From assembly GCF_000746525.1 (NCBI RefSeq), contig NZ_CP009048.1, forward strand, positions 2,349,501 to 2,413,500: 64,000 nucleotides of DNA. Direction: 5' to 3'. The notes beneath the pieces are model-generated. The model made no database searches, was not told the DNA's origin, and saw only the letters and a program-made list of their open reading frames with translations. Made by a program: the position numbers and the translations under genes. Within the stretch, counting starts at the first letter, position 1, and the number at the start of each line of letters is the position of its first letter. This document shows, piece by piece, positions 52,714 to 62,359 of this stretch. Source of the DNA: Pseudomonas alkylphenolica (GTDB lineage: Bacteria; Pseudomonadota; Gammaproteobacteria; Pseudomonadales; Pseudomonadaceae).

Positions 52714-53769
52714 CTAGAGACCTTGCTGCACCAGCGGATCGTCGGGGTTCAACTGTTCGAGCTGGGCCAGCAGCACCTGCACATTCTGCATCTGCCCGGT
52801 TTCTTTCCAGTACTCGATCAACAACACCCTGGCCTTGCGGTTGGCCGGGTCACGGGATACCAGTGCTTCGAGCTGCTTCTGCGCCGGTTCCACCTGTTCA
52901 AGCTGGTGTAGCGTGGTCGCCAGGGTGTAGCGGTACTCGTTGTTATCCGGCTCGAGCTCCAGGGCGCGGGCAAACGCCAGCAGGGCATATTCATCCTGGC
53001 CGTGGCGCAGCAGCCAGTGTCCCAGTTCGTGCTGCAGGAAGGCCGAGTCCGGGCGTTGCTGCAAGGCATCGGCCAGTACCTTACGCGAGGCATCGGTCTG
53101 TTCCTGGCGCTCCAGCAGTTGTACCTTCACGGCCAGGGCCTGAAGGTTGTCCGGGTCCAGTTGCAGGGTTTTGTCGAGGGCCGCGGCGGCTTGCTTGAGA
53201 CTGTTTTCGTGCAGGTAAAGCTGGGCCAGATGCAACTGCGCGGCAGGGTCGTCGGTCTGCTGCGCGAGTACCTGCTGATACTGCTCCAGGGTGTGCTGCA
53301 AGGGCCCGAAATACAGGCCGATATCGTCAGGCCCCAGCCCCAGCAAGGCATCGACCACGGCGAAGCGCACGCTTTGCTCTTCATCGTCGAGCAACGGTCC
53401 GAGGGCCAGGCTGCGCTGGGCACCGGGCAGCATGGCTTGAATGCTGGCGATGGCGGCACGGCGAACCAGTGGGTCATCGTGCTGCAAGTCGCGGTTGGCC
53501 AGTTTCAGCGCCAGCGGCGAGGGGTAGTTGGGCAGTTCGGCGTACAGGCCGGCACGGCGGATGGCGGAAAGATCGGTGCGGCCCAGCTGTTGATACAGCA
53601 CCCTGGCCGCGCCGGGCTGGCCGTTGTGGGCCATGGCCAGGGCCTTGGCATAGGTGTGCTTGAGTGCCGGCGCCGGCGCGGGGCTGTCGTCACGCCAGAA
53701 GTACCCGCCAAGGCCCAGGACGATAAGCAGGATCAGGCTGATCAGGGTGTATTGGCGCTGTTTCGACAT
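52714..53769 (-). CDS. TPR/HEAT-like repeat protein, membrane anchored
   Basis: 351 residues. An N-terminal anchor helix lies at about 8-25. HEAT-like helices follow (about 90-145: VRRAAIASIQAML, VRFAVVDALLGLG), then four or more TPR units (AAQLHLAQLYLHENSLKQAAAALDKTLQLDPDN onward). The domain faces the periplasm if the helix is a signal anchor. It is probably a scaffold; the partner is unknown. Confidence 0.82.
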   Translation of the reverse strand: MSKQRQYTLISLILLIVLGLGGYFWRDDSPAPAPALKHTYAKALAMAHNGQPGAARVLYQQLGRTDLSAIRRAGLYAELPNYPSPLALKLANRDLQHDDPLVRRAAIASIQAMLPGAQRSLALGPLLDDEEQSVRFAVVDALLGLGPDDIGLYFGPLQHTLEQYQQVLAQQTDDPAAQLHLAQLYLHENSLKQAAAALDKTLQLDPDNLQALAVKVQLLERQEQTDASRKVLADALQQRPDSAFLQHELGHWLLRHGQDEYALLAFARALELEPDNNEYRYTLATTLHQLEQVEPAQKQLEALVSRDPANRKARVLLIEYWKETGQMQNVQVLLAQLEQLNPDDPLVQQGL

Positions 53770-53898
53770 GGGTGGATCCGGGACACGCGGCAGGCAAGGG
53801 TATCAGCTTGTGACAGGTAGGTGTCTGCGTCAAATGCTGTAGGTCTTGGTGTGGGGCGCTGACCTTTGGATTGCGGTGTTGTGGTGTTGGGGCTGTGG

Positions 53899-54534
53899 GC
53901 TTATCCATTTTGTGTGGCGACGCTGCCGGCCCCTTCCGCCTTTACGGCGGCCTACTTTTTTCTTGGAAAAAGTAGGCAAAACCGCTCGCTCCTGCATCCG
54001 GCCCTACGCTGCGCTCCGGGTCCCTTCGCTCCGGCACCTTCCGGGGCCACGCGGCCTACGACTTGCTTCGCCAAGTCTACGGCTCGCGTTCTTCGGCTAT
54101 GCCGAAGGTGCTGCGCACTGGCCCCTACAGGCACCTCCACTCAGCCTCATGAAGTCGCAGTCCGCGGCGCCTGAATTTGCGTGCATGAAGGCCAAGATCA
54201 ACACTTTGAAGCGGGATTTTCCCGCGATGCGATGTAACTGGCAGGTCTATATCGCGGGGCAAGCCCGCTCCCACCGGAGACCAATTGACCCGGTGGGAGC
54301 GGGCTTGCCCCGCGATGACATCCTGGCTCCGCCAGAATCAGATTTCGAAGATACGTCAGCACAGGCGCCGCCCGTAACTTTGCAACTTCAGGAGGACACC
54401 GTAGCGAAGGGACCCGGAGCGCAGCGTAGGGCCGTATGCAGGAGCAGGCGGCTTTGCCTACTTTCCCCAACAGGAAAGTAGGCCGCCGTAAAGGCGGAAG
54501 GGGCCGTCAGCGTCGCCACACCCAATGGATAAGC
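53899..54534. repeat. Long imperfect inverted repeat (arms about 133 bp)
   Basis: The left arm 53899-54031 and the reverse complement of the right arm 54402-54534 align along their length with scattered mismatches. Both hold CCGCCTTTACGGCGG, an AAAGTAGG/CCTACTTT hairpin and CCCTACGCTGCGCTCCGGGT. The centre carries further short hairpins (near 54050-54110) and a REP cluster. There is no transposase. It looks like a non-autonomous mobile or structural repeat unit. Confidence 0.8.
54228..54317. repeat. REP cluster inside the long inverted repeat
   Basis: ATCGCGGGGCAAGCCCGCTC (from 54251) is followed by GGGAGCGGGCTTGCCCCGCG (to about 54316). A degenerate half unit (GCGGGATTTTCCCGCGATG) lies just before, from 54211. 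The outward orientation is like that at 24711. Confidence 0.9.
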
Positions 54535-54578
54535 TCGCAGCCTCAACAACCCAACCCCAGGACTGCAAGAAAAACCAC

Positions 54579-54610
54579 AAAAAAGCCCCGCGAGCGAGAG
54601 CAGGCGGGGC
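54579..54610 (-). terminator. Terminator of mexEF-oprN
   Basis: Leftward, GCCCCGC and GCGGGGC form a 7-bp stem around a 12-base loop, followed by a run of T. It lies 38 bp past the oprN stop. Confidence 0.8.
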
Positions 54611-54648
54611 AAAGGGCCGGTCAGAAACCAACCAAAGGAGTCGTTGAA

Positions 54649-56076
54649 TCAGTTCGCCGCGGCAACACTCTCGGCCTGCCAGCCACCGCCCAGGGCTTTG
54701 TAAATCGCCACGATGCCACGGTACAGGTCAACCTCACCCTGAGCCTGAGCGTCTTCAGCGCTCAGGCGTTCGCGTTCAGCGTCGAGCAAAATCAGATAGT
54801 CGACAGTCCCTTCGCGATAGCGGATCGAAGCGAGGTCGGCGGCCTTGCGGCTGGCTTCACTCTGACGCAGCAGGGCAAGCAAACGTTGCTGACGCTTGCT
54901 GTAGTCACTGAAAGCGTTTTCCGACTCTTCCAGCGCCAGCAAAACCTGCTGTTCGTAGTTGGCCAGAGCCCCTTCGGCATCGGCATTGGCACCGCGCAGG
55001 CGCGCCCGCACGCTACCGAGGTCGAACGCCGCCCAGGTGATGCTCGGGCCCAGCGCCCAGGCTTGCGCCGCCGATGAGCCCAGTTGTGAGCCGCGACCGG
55101 CGGTAAAGCCCAGGAAACCGCTGAGGCTGACCCGTGGGAACAGGTCGGCCGTCGCCACGCCAATAGTGGCCGTTGCCGCTGCCAATTGCCGTTCGGCACT
55201 GCGCACGTCCGGACGCCGCTTGAGCAGTTCACCTGGATCACCGACCGGAAGCGCCTTGGCAATGGCCGGCAGTTGCGCTGGCGAGAGGTCGACGCTCAAT
55301 GCATCCGGACGCTGGCCGAGCAAGGTGGCGATGCGATTGCGTGCACGTACCTGTTCAGCCTGCAGCTGCGGTACGGTGGCCTCTACCTGCGCCAGCCGCG
55401 CATCGGCACGGACGACATCGAGGTCATTACCGACCCCGGCATCGCGCAGGGTTTCAGTGATACCGCGCGAGTCTTGCTGGGTCTTGAGGTTGGCCAGGGC
55501 GATCTTCTCGCGCAACTGCGCACCGCGCAGCTGGCCATAGGCATCGACCAGTTCGGCGATCAGGCTGACCTGCAGCTGTTGCAGGTCGGCCTGGGCCACG
55601 TCCTGCTGGGCCTCGCTGGCTTCCAGCTGGCGCTGGATGCGGCCGAACAGGTCCAGCTCCCAGGCCATGTCCAGGCCCAGGTCGTAGCGCTCGCTGTTGA
55701 CCCGATCGTCGGTCTGTCCCGGAACTTGCCCCTTGCCCAAGTCGCTGCTGACACGGCTGGTCACGGTCGGCAGGGCATCGTTGCTGACGTCGTCGCGAAT
55801 CGCCCGTGCCGCCTTGAGCCGGGCGAAGGCCACGCGCAGTTCGCGGTTGCCTTGCAGCGACTGGCTGACCAGCTGGTTGAGTACCGGATCGTCGAACTGC
55901 TTCCACCAGATGCTTTCGAAACGGCTACGGTCAAATTCAGCTTTGGCCGCCGGGTCATTGGCGGCGCTCAGTTGCGCCGCTGCGGTGTCCGGGGCCTTGT
56001 AGTCCGGGCCCACCGCACAGGCGGCCAGGGCCAGCACCAGCAGGCTCGGCATAAAAACTTTCAGACGGCTGTTCAT
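54649..56076 (-). CDS. oprN: Outer membrane efflux channel OprN (NodT family)
   Basis: 475 residues. A lipoprotein signal (LALAAC, Cys20) precedes two repeats of the TolC/OprM fold (SQSLQGNRELRVAFARLKAARA..., RRPDVRSAERQLAAATATIGVATADLFPRVSLSG). It forms the outer membrane exit duct for MexEF. The start overlaps the mexF stop by 4 bp. Confidence 0.92.
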   Translation of the reverse strand: MNSRLKVFMPSLLVLALAACAVGPDYKAPDTAAAQLSAANDPAAKAEFDRSRFESIWWKQFDDPVLNQLVSQSLQGNRELRVAFARLKAARAIRDDVSNDALPTVTSRVSSDLGKGQVPGQTDDRVNSERYDLGLDMAWELDLFGRIQRQLEASEAQQDVAQADLQQLQVSLIAELVDAYGQLRGAQLREKIALANLKTQQDSRGITETLRDAGVGNDLDVVRADARLAQVEATVPQLQAEQVRARNRIATLLGQRPDALSVDLSPAQLPAIAKALPVGDPGELLKRRPDVRSAERQLAAATATIGVATADLFPRVSLSGFLGFTAGRGSQLGSSAAQAWALGPSITWAAFDLGSVRARLRGANADAEGALANYEQQVLLALEESENAFSDYSKRQQRLLALLRQSEASRKAADLASIRYREGTVDYLILLDAERERLSAEDAQAQGEVDLYRGIVAIYKALGGGWQAESVAAAN

Positions 56077-59000
56077 GCTTGAGTCTCCAGCTTCAGCGCA
56101 CGTTCCGCCTTGCGGGCCTGGCTGCGTTCGACATAACGGCGGATCAGGACAAAGAACACCGGCGTCAGCAGCAGGCCGAAGAAGGTCACCCCGATCATCC
56201 CGGAGAACACCGCCACACCCATGGCATGACGCATTTCCGCACCGGCACCGGAGGAGAACACCAGCGGCACCACACCCATGATGAAAGCGATCGAGGTCAT
56301 CAGGATCGGCCGCAGACGCAGGCGGCAGGCTTCCAGTACCGCGGCCAGCGGGTCGAGCCCTTCAGCCTGTTTGTCCTTGGCGAACTCGACGATCAGGATC
56401 GCGTTCTTGCACGCCAGGCCCACCAGTACGATCAAGCCGATCTGGGTGAAGATGTTGTTGTCGCCACCCGACAGGATCACCCCGGTGATCGCCGAGAGCA
56501 GGGTCATCGGCACGATCAGGATCACCGCCAATGGCAGGCTCCAGCTTTCGTACTGGGCAGCCAGCACCAGGAAGGCCAGCAATACGCAGAGCGGGAAGAC
56601 GAACAGCGCGGTATTGCCGGAAAGAATCTGCTGGAAGGTCAGATCGGTCCATTCGAAGGTCATGCCGTTGGGCAGTTCTTCCTTGAGCAGTTTCTCGATC
56701 GCTTGTTCGGCCTGACCGGAGCTGTAGCCAGGGGCCGCGGCACCGTTGATCTCGGCAGTGATGAAGCCGTTGTAGTGCATCACGCGGTCAGGCCCGGAGG
56801 TGTCACTGACCTTGATGAAGGTCGCCAGCGGGATCATCTCGCCTTGGTTATTGCGCACCTTGAGCTGGCCGATCTGCTCGGCTTCGAGACGGAACTGCTG
56901 TTCAGCCTGGACGTTGACCTGATAGGTACGGCCAAAACGGTTGAAGTCGTTGGCATACAGCGAGCCCAGGTAGATCTGCAGGGTATCGAAGATGTCGCTG
57001 ATGGCCACGCCGTGGGTCTTGGCCTTTTCCCGGTCGATGGCGGCATCGACCTGCGGCACGTTGACCTGATAGCTGGTGAACAGCCCGGCCAGCTCCGGCA
57101 CGTTATGGCTCTTGGCGATGATGTTCTGGGTTTCCTTGTACAGCGCCTCGTAACCCAGGTTGCCACGGTCCTCGATCTGCAGACGGAAACCGCCGATGGT
57201 GCCCAGCCCCTGTACCGGTGGCGGCGGGAAGATCGCGATGTAGGCGTCTTCGATATCGGCGAACTGCGCGTTCAGTGCGGCGGCAATGGCGGCAGCCGAC
57301 TGGCTAGGGTCCTTGCGCTCATCGAACGGCTTGAGTGGGGTAAAGACGATGCCGCTGTTCGGGCTGTTGGTGAAGCCGTTGATCGACAGGCCCGGGAAGG
57401 CCACGGAGTCGGCTACGCCCGGTTGCTTGAGGGCGATTTCACTCATCTTCTTGATCACCGCCTCGGTGCGGTCCAGGCTGGCCGCGTCCGGCAATTGCGC
57501 GAAGGCCACCAGGTACTGCTTGTCCTGCGCTGGCACAAAGCCGGTCGGAGTCGAGGAGAAGCCCAGCCAGGTCATGACGATCAGGCCGCCATAGACGAAC
57601 AGGGCAATGCCGCTGCTGCGGATGACCCGGCCGACGGCGCCGACGTAGCTGTGGCTGGCACGGTCGAAGAAACGGTTGAACGGGTTGAACAACCAGCCAC
57701 CGAACAGGCGCTCAAGCACTTTCGAGAAACGGTCCTTAGGCGCGTGGTGCTCCTTGAGCAGTACCGCTGCCAGCGCTGGCGAGAGGGTCAGCGAGTTGAA
57801 CGCCGAGATTACCGTGGAGATGGCAATGGTCAGGGCGAACTGCTTGTAGAACTGCCCGGTAAGGCCGGAGATGAATGCCGCAGGCACGAACACGGCGCAC
57901 AGCACCAGGGCGGTGGCAATGATCGGACCGGTCACTTCACCCATGGCTTTTTGTGTGGCTTCCAGCGGTTTCAGGCCCAGGCCGATGTTACGTTCGACGT
58001 TTTCCACCACGACGATGGCGTCGTCCACCACGATACCGATGGCCAGCACCAGGCCGAACAGCGATAGCGCATTGAGCGAGAAGCCGAACAGGTGCATCAC
58101 CGCAAAGGTACCGATCAAGGAAACCGGCACCGCCACCAGTGGAATGATCGAGGCACGCCAGGTCTGCAGGAACAGGATCACCACCAGGACCACCAGAATC
58201 AGGGCCTCGAACAGGGTATGCACCACGGCCTCGATGGAGCCGCGCACGAACACGGTCGGGTCGTAGACGATGCTGTAGTCCATGCCTTCGGGGAAGTCTT
58301 TCTTCAGCTCGGCCATTTTCGAGCGCACTTCATCGGAGATCTCGATGGCGTTGGAGCCAGGGCGCTGGAAGATCGGAATGGCTACCGCCGGCTGGTTGTT
58401 CAGCAGCGAGCGCAGGGCGTACTGGCTGGAACCCAGCTCGACCCGGGCGATGTCCTTGAGGCGAGTGATTTCACCATCGGCGCCGGAGCGAATGATGATG
58501 TTCTCGAACTCTTCCTCGCTGACCAGACGGCCCTGGGTGTTGACCGACAGCTGGAAGCTGGTGCTGCCCGGTGCGGGTGGCGCACCCAGCTGGCCGGCGG
58601 CAACCTGACGGTTCTGCTCGCGAATGGCGGCAACCACATCACTGGCGGTAAGATTGCGCGAAGCAGTCTTGTTCGGGTCCAGCCACACCCGCAGGGAGTA
58701 GTCGCCCATGCCGAACAGCTGCACATCGCCGACACCGCCCAGGCGCGCCAGCTCATCCTTGATGTTGAGGATGGCGTAGTTGGACAGGTAGAGCATGTCG
58801 TAGCGGTTATCCGGCGAGGTCAGGTGCACGACCATGGTCAGGTCGGGCGAGGCCTTGTCGACGGTGATACCGATGCGGGTCACTTCCTCGGGCAGCTTGG
58901 GCTGGGTCCGGGTCACCCGGTTCTGCACCTGCACCTGGGCGTTGTCCAGGTCGGTACCGAGGGCGAAGGTAATGGTCAGGGTCAGCTTGCCGTCGGCGGT

Positions 59001-59252
59001 GGACTGCGAGGACATGTAGAGCATGTTCTCGACGCCGGTAATTGCCTGCTCCAGGGGGGCGGCAACGGTTTCGCCGATCACTTTCGGGTTGGCCCCGGGG
59101 AAGTTGGCACGCACCACCACGGTGGGCGGCACGACTTCAGGGTATTCACTGATCGGCAGCTGGAACAGCGAGATGCTGCCGGCAATCAGGATCAGCAGCG
59201 ATAGCACGGCGGCGAAAATCGGCCGGGTGATAAAGAACTTGGAAAAATTCAT
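56073..59252 (-). CDS. mexF: RND efflux pump inner membrane transporter MexF
   Basis: 1059 residues. Twelve helices with two large periplasmic loops. FFITRPIFAAVLSLLILIAG starts TM1. The proton relay residues lie in TM4 (GLVLAIGIVVDDAIVVVENVER). It exports drugs such as chloramphenicol and quinolones, and possibly quorum-signal precursors, by analogy with P. aeruginosa MexF. It is complete and of standard length, with no break. Confidence 0.95.
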   Translation of the reverse strand: MNFSKFFITRPIFAAVLSLLILIAGSISLFQLPISEYPEVVPPTVVVRANFPGANPKVIGETVAAPLEQAITGVENMLYMSSQSTADGKLTLTITFALGTDLDNAQVQVQNRVTRTQPKLPEEVTRIGITVDKASPDLTMVVHLTSPDNRYDMLYLSNYAILNIKDELARLGGVGDVQLFGMGDYSLRVWLDPNKTASRNLTASDVVAAIREQNRQVAAGQLGAPPAPGSTSFQLSVNTQGRLVSEEEFENIIIRSGADGEITRLKDIARVELGSSQYALRSLLNNQPAVAIPIFQRPGSNAIEISDEVRSKMAELKKDFPEGMDYSIVYDPTVFVRGSIEAVVHTLFEALILVVLVVILFLQTWRASIIPLVAVPVSLIGTFAVMHLFGFSLNALSLFGLVLAIGIVVDDAIVVVENVERNIGLGLKPLEATQKAMGEVTGPIIATALVLCAVFVPAAFISGLTGQFYKQFALTIAISTVISAFNSLTLSPALAAVLLKEHHAPKDRFSKVLERLFGGWLFNPFNRFFDRASHSYVGAVGRVIRSSGIALFVYGGLIVMTWLGFSSTPTGFVPAQDKQYLVAFAQLPDAASLDRTEAVIKKMSEIALKQPGVADSVAFPGLSINGFTNSPNSGIVFTPLKPFDERKDPSQSAAAIAAALNAQFADIEDAYIAIFPPPPVQGLGTIGGFRLQIEDRGNLGYEALYKETQNIIAKSHNVPELAGLFTSYQVNVPQVDAAIDREKAKTHGVAISDIFDTLQIYLGSLYANDFNRFGRTYQVNVQAEQQFRLEAEQIGQLKVRNNQGEMIPLATFIKVSDTSGPDRVMHYNGFITAEINGAAAPGYSSGQAEQAIEKLLKEELPNGMTFEWTDLTFQQILSGNTALFVFPLCVLLAFLVLAAQYESWSLPLAVILIVPMTLLSAITGVILSGGDNNIFTQIGLIVLVGLACKNAILIVEFAKDKQAEGLDPLAAVLEACRLRLRPILMTSIAFIMGVVPLVFSSGAGAEMRHAMGVAVFSGMIGVTFFGLLLTPVFFVLIRRYVERSQARKAERALKLETQA

Positions 59253-59264
59253 CGGACCGGTTCC

Positions 59265-60506
59265 TTAACCGCGCGGTGCCGAGGCACTGGCGAGCTTGAC
59301 GGTGGCAGTGGCGGCAGGCTTGCCCTGGGTGCTGGCTTCCAGCGCTTGGCGTTGTTGGGCGAGGGCGGCAATGGTCGCGTCGCTGGCCATCGGCGTGTCC
59401 TGCGGGTCGACCGGCGAGCCGGGACGCACTCGCTGCAGGCCCTTGACCACAATGCGGTCTTCCTTGCTCAGGCCACTGCGCACGATGCGCAGGCCTTCAA
59501 GTTTCGGGCCCAGTTCCACGGCGCGGTAAGCGGCCTTGTTGTCCTTGTCCATGACCAGCACGAACTTCTTGCCAAGGTCGGTGCCCACCGCTTCGTCATT
59601 GATCAGCACCGCTGAATAGGTGGCGCTGCCGACCAGCTTCAGGCGCGCATACAGACCCGGGGTGAATTGCCCGTCACTGTTATCGAACACGGCCCGGCCA
59701 CGGATGGTGCCGGTCTTGGGGTTGACCTGGTTGTCGACGAAGTTCATCTGGCCCAGGTGCGGGTTGCCGGTTTCGTTGGACAGGCCCAGGTATACCGGGG
59801 TGCTCTGGCCGCGCTGACCGTTGCGGGCCAGTTGCGTGTATTTGAGGTACACGCGTTCGTCGGCGTCGAAGTAGGCATACACCTTGTCGGTTGAGACCAC
59901 GCTGGTCAGCGGAGTGACATCGGCGCTGACGATGTTGCCGGCAGTGAACTGGGCACGGCTGACCCGGCCACTGATCGGTGCGGTGACCCGGGTGAAGCTC
60001 AGGTTCAGGCGCGCCAGGTCCAGTTGCGCCTGGATCGCGGCGACACCGGCGCGGGCCTCGGCAGCAGCACTGCTGCGCGACTCGGCCAGTTCCGCGGAAA
60101 TGGCATTGCTGCTGCGCAGGCGCTCGCCACGGCGGGCTTCGTTTTCACTGCGGATGGCGGTGGCGCGGGCTTGCTGCAGCTGGGCTTCGAGACGGCGCAC
60201 TTCGGCCTGGAACGGCCGCGGGTCGATCTGGAACAACAGGTCGCCCTGCTTGACCTGAGCGCCTTCGGTGAAGGCCACCTGATCGATCTGGCCGGAAACA
60301 CGTGGTCGGACTTCTACCGTCTCAGGCGCTTCGAGGCGGCCGGTGAACTCGTCCCATTCATTGATCGGTTGCTCCAGCACCTTGGCGACGCTGACCTTGG
60401 CCGCCGCGGGGGCCTGTACGGCCTCCGGGGTGCGACCGCAGGCACTCATCACCAGTACTGCCAATAGAGCCAGGGGGTAACGCAAAGGTTTGAGTGACTG
60501 TTCCAT
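59265..60506 (-). CDS. mexE: RND efflux periplasmic adaptor MexE
   Basis: 413 residues. A lipoprotein signal (VMSAC, Cys23) is followed by the barrel-sandwich (VRPRVSGQIDQVAFTEGAQVKQGDLLFQIDPRPF), a helical hairpin (about 95-160) and the beta barrel. It links MexF to OprN. It is the first gene of the operon, with mexF 12 bp downstream. Confidence 0.94.
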   Translation of the reverse strand: MEQSLKPLRYPLALLAVLVMSACGRTPEAVQAPAAAKVSVAKVLEQPINEWDEFTGRLEAPETVEVRPRVSGQIDQVAFTEGAQVKQGDLLFQIDPRPFQAEVRRLEAQLQQARATAIRSENEARRGERLRSSNAISAELAESRSSAAAEARAGVAAIQAQLDLARLNLSFTRVTAPISGRVSRAQFTAGNIVSADVTPLTSVVSTDKVYAYFDADERVYLKYTQLARNGQRGQSTPVYLGLSNETGNPHLGQMNFVDNQVNPKTGTIRGRAVFDNSDGQFTPGLYARLKLVGSATYSAVLINDEAVGTDLGKKFVLVMDKDNKAAYRAVELGPKLEGLRIVRSGLSKEDRIVVKGLQRVRPGSPVDPQDTPMASDATIAALAQQRQALEASTQGKPAATATVKLASASAPRG

Positions 60507-60580
60507 GGAGAATCCGCCAATGTATTAAGAATGGGCGGATTCTGCGATTTGTAACTATTAACAACGAATCGAACGGGCCG

Positions 60581-60604
60581 AAGGTAACTATCATTCGGAA
60601 TGAT
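60581..60604 (-). promoter_or_regulatory. Palindrome and MexT-like box upstream of mexE
   Basis: ATCATTCGGAATGAT (60590-60604) is a 7-1-7 palindrome. Read leftward, ATCA-N5-AATGAT-N4-ACCTT partly fits the MexT nod-box ATCA-N5-GTCGAT-N4-ACYAT: both ends fit but the middle has three mismatches. It lies about 75-98 bp before the mexE ATG. Confidence 0.4.
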
Positions 60605-60605
60605 G

Positions 60606-60677
60606 GTAGGAGCGGGCTTGCCCCGCGATTGTCATTGGTCAGTTGCATCGCATCGCGGGGCAAGCCCGCTCCCACCG
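60606..60677. repeat. REP inverted pair upstream of mexE
   Basis: GGAGCGGGCTTGCCCCGCGA and its inverted copy lie between mexE and a small lipoprotein gene, directly beside the mexE palindrome. Confidence 0.92.
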
Positions 60678-60688
60678 GAGGAGGCCAG

Positions 60689-60985
60689 CTACTTGCACTC
60701 GGCCAACACCACCCTGCAGGTATCGGGCGTCCCCCCGGAGCGGCCGGCGTAGCGTATGCAGTTGTTCAAGGATTTTTGCCGCGCCATTTGCAGGGTCGCG
60801 CCCCAGGCCAGGCCGCCTTCGCCAGCAGTGGGCAGGGCTTTGGCGTAACAGCTGGAGCCTGTTTGTGAGCTGGAGTAGGTGGTTTTCGTCGGTTTGCTTG
60901 TGCAGCCGGCCGCCAGCGCCAGACTGATGGCGAGGAGCGAAGGGACCAGCAGTGATACGCAGTTGAACGTTGATTTGCCGGTCAT
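60689..60985 (-). CDS. Small lipoprotein
   Basis: 98 residues. The signal ends in a lipobox LAAGC (Cys28), so the mature protein of about 71 residues is membrane anchored. The mature part has four further cysteines (SSCYAK, NNCIRY, DTCRVVLAEC) that could form disulfides. I do not recognise the family. It is monocistronic, with a REP pair just after its stop. Confidence 0.7.
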   Translation of the reverse strand: MTGKSTFNCVSLLVPSLLAISLALAAGCTSKPTKTTYSSSQTGSSCYAKALPTAGEGGLAWGATLQMARQKSLNNCIRYAGRSGGTPDTCRVVLAECK

Positions 60986-61092
60986 CGCGTTTCCCCTCTA
61001 CTAAGTCCGACTGCGGTCAAAACGGTCGATACACCAATCGTAGCTGTCAATTACGCACGATCGGCACTGCTGGTCGGAATCGGCGGGCGCTG

Positions 61093-62331
61093 TCATTGCT
61101 GGACTGAACGCTGTGCCATCCAACGCCGGTACTGGCGGGCGCGCAGCGTGTTCGCCAGTTGCTGCTCAAGCAGTGCGCGCAACGGTGAAACCTGCGGCCT
61201 GGGCGCCTTGCCCAAGCTAAGCTTGCGCAGTTGGAACTTGACCAGCGCCATGTTCGCCAGCGACGCCAGCGCCTTGTTTTTCCAGGTGATCGGCGGCAAT
61301 ACCGGCGCGCTGTTCTTGCCCTGCTGCCAGGCGCGCGGCAGGTTGGGCTCGATGGCCAGTGCGGTACCGATGCCGACCATGGCCACGCCACTGTCGATCA
61401 CCTGCTCGGCCACCGGCAGACGGCGGATGCCGCCGGTCACCATCAGCGGCATGCGCGCCACCTTGTGTACATCGCGGGCGAATTCCAGGAAGTAGGCTTC
61501 ACGCGCCAGGGTGCGTCCGTCGCGGGCCTCGCCCTGCATGGCCGGCGCTTCGTAGCTGCCACCGGAGAGTTCGACCAGATCGACGTCCAGGGTGTTGAGC
61601 AGCCTCACAACCTGGCGCGCATCGTCGGCACTGAAGCCGCCGCGCTGGAAGTCGGCGGAGTTGAGCTTGACCGCCACGGCAAACTGCGGCGTCACCACGG
61701 CGCGGACGGCTTTGACAATCTCCAACAGCAAGCGCGCACGGTTCTCCAGTGAGCCGCCCCAGGCATCCGTGCGCGTGTTGCTCAACGGCGAGAGGAACTG
61801 GCTCAACAGATAGCCATGCGCGGCGTGAATCTGTACCCCGGTAAAGCCGGCCTGCTCGGCCAGTTGCGCGCTACGGGCGAAGCGCTCGATCACTTCGCCG
61901 ATCATGGCTTGCGTCATTGCCTGCGGGGGACTGAAGTGCCGGGACATCGTGCCCAGCTCCAGCGCGATCGCCGAAGGCGCCCAGGTCTGCTGGCCGAGGT
62001 CGGCCGGCATCTGCCGCCCGGGGTGGTTGATCTGCAGCCAGAACTGCGCGCCCTGGGCGCGCCCGACGCGGGCCCAGCGCTGGAAGCTGGCCAGTTGCCG
62101 GTCGTCTTCCAGCACCACGCCGCCGGGGCCGGTCATGGCACGGCGGTCGACCATCACGTTGCCGCTGATCAACAGGCCGGCACCACCCTCGGCCCAGGCC
62201 TGGTACAGGCGCATCAGCGCCTCGGACGGCGCTTGCTCGGCGTCGGCCATGTTCTCTTCCATCGCCGCCTTGGCCAAACGATTGGGGATCTCGCTGCCGT
62301 TGGGCAGCGTCAGCTTGTCGAACACGTTCAT
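61093..62331 (-). CDS. Old Yellow Enzyme family NADH:flavin oxidoreductase
   Basis: 412 residues, FMN-binding TIM barrel. FWLQINHPGRQMP near 100 and VQIHAAHGYLLSQFLSPLSNTRTDAWGGS near 172-200 are the substrate-binding His and 2,4-dienoyl-CoA reductase-like motifs. It probably reduces activated double bonds or electrophiles. GAGGTAG precedes the ATG at 62331. There is a MerR-type promoter upstream. Confidence 0.9.
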   Translation of the reverse strand: MNVFDKLTLPNGSEIPNRLAKAAMEENMADAEQAPSEALMRLYQAWAEGGAGLLISGNVMVDRRAMTGPGGVVLEDDRQLASFQRWARVGRAQGAQFWLQINHPGRQMPADLGQQTWAPSAIALELGTMSRHFSPPQAMTQAMIGEVIERFARSAQLAEQAGFTGVQIHAAHGYLLSQFLSPLSNTRTDAWGGSLENRARLLLEIVKAVRAVVTPQFAVAVKLNSADFQRGGFSADDARQVVRLLNTLDVDLVELSGGSYEAPAMQGEARDGRTLAREAYFLEFARDVHKVARMPLMVTGGIRRLPVAEQVIDSGVAMVGIGTALAIEPNLPRAWQQGKNSAPVLPPITWKNKALASLANMALVKFQLRKLSLGKAPRPQVSPLRALLEQQLANTLRARQYRRWMAQRSVQQ

Positions 62332-62359
62332 GGGGGCTACCTCGATTGATCGTGTTCAA

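Larger units (their letters stand above)
53770..54648. other. Gene-free region of 880 bp with long inverted repeat and REPs
   Basis: There is no credible gene. Apart from the long inverted repeat and REPs listed separately, 53770-53898 and 54535-54578 show no recognisable feature. An open frame at 53846-54481 simply follows the repeat arms. Confidence 0.7.

Noticed and set aside
53846..54481. 211-residue open frame across the long inverted repeat
   Set aside because: Its sequence is dictated by repeat arms and REPs, has no ribosome site and no family resemblance.
56079..58067. 662-residue open frame antisense to mexF
   Set aside because: mexF is intact on the other strand; the frame is His/Asp/Gln-rich, an antisense artefact.
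62346..62359. TTGATcgtgTTCAA, a 9/10 FNR-like sequence
   Set aside because: It lies only 15 bp before the Old Yellow Enzyme ATG and downstream of a good -35/-10 pair, so it cannot act as a class II site for that gene; probably chance.
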